Part shown: positions 45,431 to 52,869 of the stretch, piece by piece
Layout of the letters: each line of letters opens with the position of its first letter
Position numbering within the stretch: the stretch's first letter is position 1
Origin: Nemertoderma westbladi
Lineage: Eukaryota > Xenacoelomorpha > Nemertodermatida > Nemertodermatidae
Reading direction: 5' to 3'
Length of the DNA stretch: 52,869 nucleotides
Assembly (NCBI GenBank): GCA_032718475.1
Contig: JAUCBJ010004266.1
Location: 1-52,869 of the forward strand
Notes under the pieces: generated by a model
What the model was told of the DNA's origin: nothing
The model's input: the letters and a program-made list of their open reading frames with translations, nothing else
Database searches by the model: none
Program-made: the position numbers and the translations under genes

Positions 45431-47234
45431 TAGGGATGTCCCGGAATCGATATTTTGATTCCGGCCGGAACCGGAATTCAACATGCCGGAATATTCCGGC
45501 CGGAATTCCGGCCGGAACCGGAATTTTCTATAATTAGTGAAATACACTAAATGACCCAGGATATTTTATAATTTTTTATGAAACAAATGAATTTTTTTAA
45601 TTTCTACAGTAAGTTTGTTAATGAGATGAATCAGAACCTTGGGGGAATTAAGGTGGGTGGAGTGGAGAATGACCGGAGCTGTTTGTTACGGCCTATCGTG
45701 TCATTAGGTCCTTTGGTGCAATATCCTGGTGTCTTTAAGGGAAAGGAGCATGTTACAGTGACATGTTATTCGAACCAAAACAATAAACGAGGCCACTAGT
45801 GCATCACATGTTACAGTTTAATTATTGCTGGGAATAAATATATTTATGGTAAGAAATGGATTTGCTGTAAATAGAAATTAAACTACAGTACTATATTATG
45901 CAGCACCTACGGCGCAGGACTGAACTAACGACAACTCGCAGGACCTGTACGTATTGTAATAACGTTTTATATTTATATTAGTTTTAGGTTAAAGTAGTAA
46001 TTGTAATTGTGTTAATCGTTAATCGAGTTTCATTGCTAACTTTAGAAGGTTAGCAATTTATTTAGCCTCCTGTAATTATCATATTATTTAATAATTAATG
46101 CAAAGTAAAATAATATAAAATCAATGTAAAATAATTTAAATTCAATGTAAAATATTGTAAGATCAATGTAAAATAATGTAAAATCAATCTAAAAAACGCC
46201 ATTTTATAAGCAAATTGGAAAAACCACCCGCCAAGGCCCGTGCTCCACTGGTAAGTCTTATGTAGTCTTAGTCAGAATAAATTATGGAACACATTATTGG
46301 TTCCTCAATGGGAGCGTCTCCACTGGTAAATCGTAAGTTACGACTGTGATTATGACCCATGTTCCATCTTTTGACATATGAATCATTGTTATATCCGGCA
46401 AGATGCCTCTGATTGGTTACTTTGGGTATAATAAATATGCAGTAAATGTGAGTCGCACCTTATTTTTTTTATCAAATGACTTATGATTTATGTTACCAAT
46501 GGAGCCAGGAGCCATTCATTTTGACATTCTGACTAAGCGACTTACCAGTGGAGCACGGGGGCCTAATGATGCATTTCATAAAATATCTTCAGAACGACAA
46601 AGGGTTTAATTAGTTAATGTAAATTAAAAGGGTTATTTTGAATTGAATTGTATATGAATACTACTTAAGTGGTGTAACAGATGGTGGGACCATTTTAGTT
46701 TGATTACCAGGAGAAATATTTTTGGAAATGTGTTACATACCCATCCAAGACTGAATTCGCTGTAATAAACAGGGTGGCTGTGAATTTTCCCTCGTTACAT
46801 AGGTTAGTTAGGTTCCTTCCACCTTGGTGTAGTGGTTGCATTGATTTCCAATCTATCTGGAGGTCGTGGGTTCGATCCCTGTATGTGGGCCAAGGCAGTT
46901 TTCGATTCAGCACGAATGGTTTGAAGGGGCTAACCAGGGGGCATCTTTGCCTTGCATCCAAATGTTAGCTCTAACAGTCGAAGACAACTTTATTTCTATT
47001 CTTTTTTAGAAGTGTTGAAAAGTATCTTAAACTAATTGGTAATATTGTTTAAAAAATATACAAATGTTAATAATAATTTAACAAACTAATTGCAGCTATT
47101 AAACTAGATATGAACCTTGTAATTCCGGTAAAATTCCGGCCGGAATTGACCCCATTCCGGCAATTCCGGCCGGAACCGGAATCGGGCAAAAAACGCCGGA
47201 ATTCCGGCCGGAACGGAATTCCGGGACATCCCTA
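45431..47234. mobile_element. hAT-like non-autonomous element, copy 2, inside the minisatellite
   Basis: 1804 bp, ends TAGGGATGTCCCGGAAT inverted, perfect 8-bp duplication CCCACCTC (45423-45430 and 47235-47242), which is part of the minisatellite unit. Closely related to copy 1 in order and content, including the tRNA-like segment (TAGTGGTTGCATTGATTTCC and GTGGGTTCGATCCC at about 46825-46880). No transposase. Confidence 0.95.
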
Positions 47235-49965
47235 CCCACCTCACTGTTCCATACATCCACCTCACTGTCCCATAATACACCCACCTCACAGTCCCATACA
47301 CCCACCTCACTGTTCCATACATCCACCTCACTGTTCCATAATACACCCACCTCACTGTTCCATACATTCACCTCACTGTCCCATAATACACCCACCTCAC
47401 TGTCCCATACACCCACCTCACTGTCCCATACACCCACCTCACTGTTCCATACACCTACCTCACTGTTCGATACACCCACCTCACTGTCCCATACACCCAC
47501 CTCACTGTTCCATACACCCACCTCACTGTTCGATACACCCACCTCACTGTCCCATACACCCACCTCACTGTTCCATACATACACCTCACTGTTCCATACA
47601 CCCACCTCACTGTTCCATACAGCCACCTCACTGTCCCATAATACACCCACCTCACAGTCCCATACACCCACCTCACTGTCCCATACACCCACCTCACTGT
47701 CCCATACACCCACCTCACTGTCCCATAATACACCCACCTCACTGTCCCATAATACACCCACCTCACTGTCCCATACACCCACCTCACAGTCCCATACACC
47801 CACCTCACTGTCCATACACCCACCTCACTGTCCCATACACCCACCTCACTGTTCCATACACCCACCCCACTGTCCCATACACCCACCTCACTGTCCCATA
47901 CACCCACCTCACTGTCCCATAAACCCACCTCACTGTCCCATACACCCACCTCACTGTCCCATAATACACCCACCTCACTGTCCCATAATACACCCAACCC
48001 ACCTCACTGTCCCATACACCCACCTCACAGTCCCATACACCCACCTCACTGTCCATACACCCACCTCACTGTCCCATACACCCACCTCACTGTTCCATAC
48101 ACCCACCCCACTGTCCCATACACCCACCTCACTGTCCATACACCCACCTCACTGTCCCATACATACACCTCACTGTCCCATACACCCACCTCACTGTCCC
48201 ATACACCCCCTCACTGTCCCATACACCCACCTTACTGTCCCATACACCCACCTCACTGTCACATACACCCACCTCACTGTCCCATACACCCACCTCACTG
48301 TCCCATACACCCACCTCACTGTCCATACACCCACCTCACTGTCCCATACATACACCTCACTGTCCCATACACCCACCTCACTGTCCCATACACCCCCTCA
48401 CTGTCCCATACACCCACCTTACTGTCCCATACACCCACCTCACTGTCACATACACCCACCTCACTGTCCCATACACCCACCTCACTGTCCCATACACCCA
48501 CCTCACTGTCCATACACCCACCTCACTGTCCCATACATACACCTCACTGTCCCATACACCCACCTCACTGTCCCATACACCCCCTCACTGTCCCATACAC
48601 CCACCTTACTGTCCCATACACCCACCTCACTGTCACATACACCCACCTCACTGTCCCATACACCCACCTCACTGTCCATACACCCACCTCACTGTCCCAT
48701 ACACCCACCTCACTGTCCCATACACCCACCTCACTGTCCCATACACCCCCTCACTGTCCCATACACCCACCTTACTGTCCCATACACCCACCTCACTGTC
48801 ACATACACCCACCTCACTGTCCATACACCCACCTCACTGTCCCATACACCCACCTCACTGTCCCATACACCCACCTCACTGTCCATACACCCACCTCACT
48901 GTCCCATACACCCACCTCACTGTCCCATACACCCACCTCACTGTCCCATACACCCCCTCACTGTCCCATACACCCACCTTACTGTCCCATACACCCACCT
49001 CACTGTCACATACACCCACCTCACTGTCCCATACACCCACCTCACTGTCCATACACCCACCTCACTGTCCCATACACCCACCTCACTGTCTATACACCCA
49101 CCTCACTGTCCCATACATACACCTCACTGTCTCATACACCCACCTCACTGTCCCATACACCCACCTCACTGTCCCATACACCCACCTCACTGTCCCATAC
49201 ACCCCCCCCCCCACTGTCCCATACACCCACCTTACTGTCCCATACACCCACCTCACTGTCACATACACCCACCTCACTGTCCCATACACCCACCTCACTG
49301 TCCATACACCCACCTCACTGTCCCATACATACACCTCACTGTCCCATACACCCACCTCACTGTCCCATACACCCACCTCACTGTCCCATACACCCACCTA
49401 ACTGTCCCATACACCCACCTCACTGTCCATACACCCACCTCACTGTCCCATACACCCAACTCACTGTCCCATACACCCACCTCACTGTCCCATACACCCA
49501 CCTCACTGTCCCATAATACACCCACCTCATGGTCCCATACACCCACCTCATGGTCCCATACACCCACCTCACTGTCCCATATATACACCTCACTGTCCCA
49601 TACAACCACCTCACTGTCCCATACACCCCCTCACTGTCCCATACACCCACCTCACTGTTCCATACACCCACCTCACTGTCCCATACACCCACCTCACTGT
49701 CCCATACACCCACCACACTGTCCCATACACCCAACTCACTGTCCCATACACCCACCTCACTGTCCCATACACCCACCACAATGTCCCATACACCCACCAC
49801 ACTGTCCCATACACCCAACTCACTGTCCCATACACCCAACTCACTGTCCCATACACCCACCTCACTGTTCCATACACCCACCTCACTGTCCCATACACCC
49901 AACTCACTGTCCCATACACCCACCTCACTGTCCCATACACCCACCTCACTGTCCCATTCACTCAC
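47235..49965. repeat. 21-bp minisatellite, right block, reaching the exon-3 donor
   Basis: About 130 units of 19-24 bp. A 187-bp higher-order block (nine units) repeats at about 48129, 48316 and onward. On the minus strand the unit reads GGGACAGTGAGGTGGGTGTAT. The first unit is only separated by GTGAGTGAAT from the exon-3 end GGGACTGTGAG, which it resembles. Confidence 0.95.
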
Positions 49966-50153
49966 CTCACAGTCCCATCCTCGGAACCACTCCAAATTAA
50001 ATAAGGAGTTCCAGGTGCGACCGCTAGACGTTTCACTCGGGTAGAGTGGCAATGGAATGTGTGCGTGGTCTCCCGCATGGGGGCGTTGTGAACCTTGACT
50101 TTACCATCAGCGGCGCAGGTTGCGACTGTCTGTTCGTTGGTTTGCGGGAGAAA
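49966..50153 (-). CDS. WDTC1: WDTC1 exon 3, second WD40 blade
   Basis: Acceptor tttttAG before 50153, 188 bases, ends GGGACTGTGAG|GTGAGT with two bases left over. Reads FLPQTNEQTVATCAADGKV, then VHNAPMRETTHTFHCHSTRV and KRLAVAP...WSGSEDGTVR, matching human FLPHAGDRILITGAADSKV...HTNRVKRIATAP...WSAAEDGLIR. The last 11 bases of the exon and its donor resemble the unit of the 21-bp minisatellite that starts a few bases into the intron. Confidence 0.93.
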
Positions 50154-50159
50154 CTAAAA

Positions 50160-50285
50160 ATAAAAGTAAAAATCGAGAGTAAAAATATCGCGAGTAAAAA
50201 TATCGAGAATAAAAATATCGAGAGTAAAAATATCGAGAGTAAAAATATCGAGAGTAAAAAAGTAAAGATAGTAACAAGAGAATAA
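50160..50285. repeat. 15-bp minisatellite at the intron-2 acceptor
   Basis: About seven units of AGTAAAAATATCGAG. On the minus strand they supply a T-rich stretch (TTTTTACTCTCGATA) ending in the exon-3 acceptor TTTTTAG at 50154-50155. The intron is only 235 bp, so half of it is this array. Confidence 0.85.
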
Positions 50286-50388
50286 CAAATAAAATGTCAT
50301 GAGTGGTGGAAAAATGTAGCTATTTTTGCCATCACTTATATTGTTATTAAACATAGACCGCACGTGGTGCGGATATTTTCAATATTAC

Positions 50389-50631
50389 CTTTACGGAGAA
50401 TATGTTGCCGCTGTGGCCCGTTTCTATTGAGACTTTGAGGGAATGGGCGAGCGGCTCCCAGATGTTGCACCGCAGATCGTCGCTCCCGCTGGCTAACAGC
50501 GTCCCCGCGTCGCTCCACTGGAGGCAGTTGACGCAACCGTTGTGGCCCGCGAGCTCCGTCTCTAAGCCCAGGCGTTTTATGAACGCCGGCGAGACGTGCA
50601 AGTTGCGTTGGAAGCGCAGCGGTTGTCTCGT
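50389..50631 (-). CDS. WDTC1: WDTC1 exon 2, first WD40 repeat
   Basis: Acceptor ...ttgtAG before 50631, donor AAG|GTAATA after 50389, 81 codons, phase 0 to 0. Contains RFQRNLHVSPAFIKRLGLE, then GHNGCVNCLQWSDAGTLLAS and GSDDLRCNIWEP, ending TGHSGNIFSVK. These match human RYHVTDPFIRRLGLE, GHSGCVNCLEWNEKGDLLAS and HTGHTANIFSVK. This is a typical WD40 blade with a GH...WD-like spacing, here IWE. Confidence 0.95.
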
Positions 50632-50639
50632 CTACAAAG

Positions 50640-51780
50640 CGGGAAAAAAGGCGATAATACAAAAAAATAATTGTAAATAAATTTTAAATAATTATAAATA
50701 ATTCGCAATGCGAATTATTATTACAATTATTACGGTAAGGCAGGCTTTACGTAGTGATAATAAACTATATATTTTACAATACGTAGCGAGAAATAAAACA
50801 ATATAGTATCACCATGCTGCCATGAAGCGGTTGCCGGTATTACCGTTTTTGGTGGCCTCCAGAATTTTTTGCTCGAAACTGGCCTCTTTGGAAAATGCGT
50901 TTTAGCGTTTTTCAAATTTCAATTACTACCGGATTTTTGTGAGAAAATAATTGGGAAAATTAGTAAAAAATCGCACAGCCGTGGGGATAAACATTTTTCT
51001 ATCAATTGGACTGTTTTTTTTTTCATTTTATTACTTAATTATATTAGTTATGACGATGAACGCGTAACATTTGCATTTATGCATCAGCATCATGGGAGGA
51101 GTTTATGGTGAGTGAGTAACCTTGCCAACTCGCAAGTCGCAACCATTGATGCGGCGCAATCGCCGGATAACGTCGCTCAAAAGTAATGATGACCTGAATC
51201 AATTTTTTTGTCGATTTTCTATGCCCGCGGTGAAACACTTTTTTGAAATACTTACAAATTAAATGGTCTTAATGAAAAGGATAGGCCTCAACAGTGCCAA
51301 GTGCACTGCCGGGAACTTTCTGACTTGTGTAGGCCTAACTCATATTGCAGTATTGAGGCAAGACTCAATTACCGTGCCTGCTTCAGGGTAGCAATGGGTT
51401 TCGGCAATAATATGTAATACAATACAATCCATTGTAACATGGCTGCCTCCTGCCTGGGCCTGGTAGGCCTAACTGAATAATAATCTAATTTCAAATAAGT
51501 CTAAATACAGAAATACAGAACAGAACTACCGGGTACTGGTATTTTCCGAGAAAAAGAACCCGACTAGAAACTGGACTTCGAGAACAAAATTTATACAGCC
51601 CCCCACCACCCTGCCACCCCACGCTGCCACGTGCCTACCCCAACCAAACAGCAGAACAGCTAAACCCTGAAACACGTTGAGACGTGAATCCCCTCCCCTC
51701 CCGCTCCACGCTCCCCCTACTGCTACCACCCTTCAGCCCTTCGAGCCTGTTTTGTATAATGCAGGCCTATACTCTGATAC
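50640..51780. other. WDTC1 intron 1
   Basis: AT-rich at the left, more mixed at the right. No repeat or gene recognised. A GC-richer pyrimidine/purine-biased part lies at 51600-51750. Confidence 0.5.
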
Positions 51781-51784
51781 TTAC

Positions 51785-51892
51785 GTCCCATTCCCTCGAT
51801 ATAGATTGCGTCAAAACGTTCTCGTGAATTCGTTGCCAATCATAACAGGAATCCACATACTTAGTGAACAGGTGAGCTGATGGCGGATTCAT
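51785..51892 (-). CDS. WDTC1: WDTC1 exon 1 (start codon)
   Basis: ATG at 51892-51890, preceded two codons upstream by an in-frame TGA. 36 codons beginning MNPPSAHLF, phase 0 at the end, followed by a strong donor GTAAGTAT. The last residues, NVLTQSISREWD, line up without gaps with human NITRDLIRRQIK at the same distance from the HV of exon 2. Similarity is weak (3 of 12 identical), so the first exon rests mainly on splice signal, phase and spacing. The roughly 20 residues before that block are longer than in human. Confidence 0.55.
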
Positions 51893-52230
51893 TATTCAGT
51901 GGTCAGTTATTGATTAGCGGTAAGCATTGGCATTTATTATAGTATTAACCTTCTGTTTCAGTAGGCCTATTCAAAATTCCTGTAATTACAGAATTAGGCA
52001 GTTCAGCAGTTAGGCCTATCTGCCTACAGGCCTAGGCCTAGCTATCAGAACTCTGGACCTGATCAGGCTATGGCTATCAGCCTGGCAGCTATAGCAGGTC
52101 ATCATCCAGTCATCACAACTACAGAACTAACATAACAACTGCTGACTGCAGGCAGAAATGTGAACTGCCTGACCTGCTGGGCTGACTGCAGGTCCCATTT
52201 ATCCTGAATTCTGGGTAAATCTTTTCGACC
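51893..52230. other. Sequence upstream of WDTC1 start
   Basis: The expected place of the WDTC1 5' UTR or promoter (minus-strand transcription). Rich in AGGCCTA and CTGCAGG-like words. I see no convincing TATA box or other element. Confidence 0.35.
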
Positions 52231-52405
52231 TACGCGTAGGCCTACGCGTAGCTACGCGTAGCTACGCGTAGCTACGCGTAGTTGTCAACATTGGGTCATA
52301 TATCACCAGTTTCAGAGTTTTAACAATAACTACGCGTAGGTGCTACGCGTAGCTACGCGTAGGTGCTACGCGTAGCTACGCGTAGGTCCTACGCGACCTA
52401 CGCAT
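52231..52405. repeat. Array of CTACGCGTAG palindromes in two opposed blocks
   Basis: The 10-bp palindrome CTACGCGTAG is repeated about five times at 52236-52281 and six or more times at 52329-52400 (with GTGCTACGCGTAG spacing), around a 45-bp centre. The two blocks can pair with themselves and with each other. Confidence 0.85.
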
Positions 52406-52869
52406 ATGTGCTACCCATAACTATGCCTATACGTCCTTTATCATTAGTAGGCTTACGTATTCCAAGCGAGTCAGTACTAAAATAAGACACAATACGGTAT
52501 GTTCAATAAACAACCCACAACCATCAAATGCTTTCAACAGTAATTTATCCTATACCTGTATACTCTATATAGAGGAATACGCGAAGACTACATATTCTTC
52601 ACTTCATGCGTTGCGGGCGGTAAAATGTGTTAATAATTAATGTTTAGAGTTCAAAAATAGTTTACAAAGGAAATAGGCCGATGGTTCTTATCGATTCTCT
52701 ATGCTTTTTATTGCCTTTGTTCACGATAGGGCAAGGATATACTGTATTTAATATGTTAACCCCTTGACAAGGGAAGGGGGAGACTAAATTGTCTACCATG
52801 ATTGGTTGCACTTGTTATTTGACCAAACAATTTGATTATATGCAGTATTAATCAGCTTTCGCTTAACCT
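52406..52869. other. AT-rich flank, nothing recognised
   Basis: No open frame longer than about 50 codons, no repeat and no RNA gene seen up to the right edge. Confidence 0.5.

Larger units (their letters stand above)
21832..51892 (-). other. WDTC1: WDTC1 gene model, 12 coding exons, minus strand
   Basis: Orthologue of vertebrate WDTC1 (DCAF9) and Drosophila adipose. The family protein has N-terminal WD40 repeats, central TPRs and C-terminal WD40 repeats, binds DDB1 as a CUL4 substrate receptor, and limits fat storage. Exons (high to low): 51785-51892, 50389-50631, 49966-50153, 42706-42892, 41529-41664, 41159-41337, 37424-37529, 34876-35058, 34354-34577, 29859-30018, 22281-22473 and 21832-22056. 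The sum is about 710 codons against 677 in human. All exons are open, introns are GT-AG, and phases agree at every junction except exon 4/5. Intron sizes run from about 190 bp to 7.4 kb; the three largest are swollen by repeats and transposons. The model is mine, by recall of the family; there is no transcript evidence here. Confidence 0.9.

Noticed and set aside
44999-49965. Long open frames such as (GTVRWVY)n and (CPIHPPH)n across the minisatellite
   Set aside because: A 21-bp unit without stops gives open frames in several phases on both strands. There is no start context and no family similarity; the apparent relation to exon 3 is at DNA level.
50730-50915. An alternative WDTC1 first exon in intron 1 on the minus strand (with GAGGCCAGTTTCGAGCAAAA)
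   Set aside because: It has a possible GTAATA donor but no ATG in the right frame and no resemblance to the family N-terminus. The exon at 51785-51892 fits spacing and phase better.

Overview
The window is eukaryotic nuclear DNA from an invertebrate animal. It is AT-rich, intron-rich and unusually dense in tandem repeats and DNA transposons. The mix of Merlin, hAT, Harbinger-like, CACTA-like and tRNA-derived SINE elements, a divergent Ty3/Gypsy-type element and a recognisable animal WDTC1 gene suggests a marine invertebrate. I cannot name the phylum from the sequence.

Left third (1-21.5 kb): no intact gene is visible. A C2H2 zinc-finger pseudogene (1-1373) carries several one-base frameshifts. 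It is followed by a G-tract repeat, a 44-bp minisatellite of about 41 copies (1824-3625), a decayed LTR retrotransposon (about 4380-7965), and a TIR-flanked DNA transposon coding for a DDE-like, DUF7869-type protein (8020-10894). Next is a 271-bp satellite of about 28-29 copies with higher-order structure (10976-18712), then poorly conserved, mostly non-coding sequence.

Right two thirds (21.8-51.9 kb): one minus-strand gene, the orthologue of WDTC1/adipose (a WD40 plus TPR DCAF-type adaptor), read here as 12 coding exons from 51892 down to 21832. Every exon is open and almost all splice phases agree. That argues that the frameshifts elsewhere in the window are real decay and not sequencing noise. 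The introns hold most of the interest: a 21-bp minisatellite whose unit matches the exon-3/5' splice-site junction; a 15-bp and a 37-bp minisatellite directly against two 3' splice sites; another array directly after the stop codon; two complete hAT-like elements with perfect 8-bp target duplications, one inside the minisatellite; a 5.1-kb CACTA-like element nested in a third hAT copy and carrying a captured PWWP-domain fragment; a Merlin relic with a 9-bp duplication inside a tRNA-derived SINE; and fragments of non-LTR retrotransposons, MITEs and a foldback element.

Right edge (51.9-52.87 kb): sequence upstream of WDTC1, with an array of CTACGCGTAG palindromes. How the genes work together: WDTC1 is the only apparently functional protein-coding gene, and the rest is mobile or satellite DNA around and inside it.
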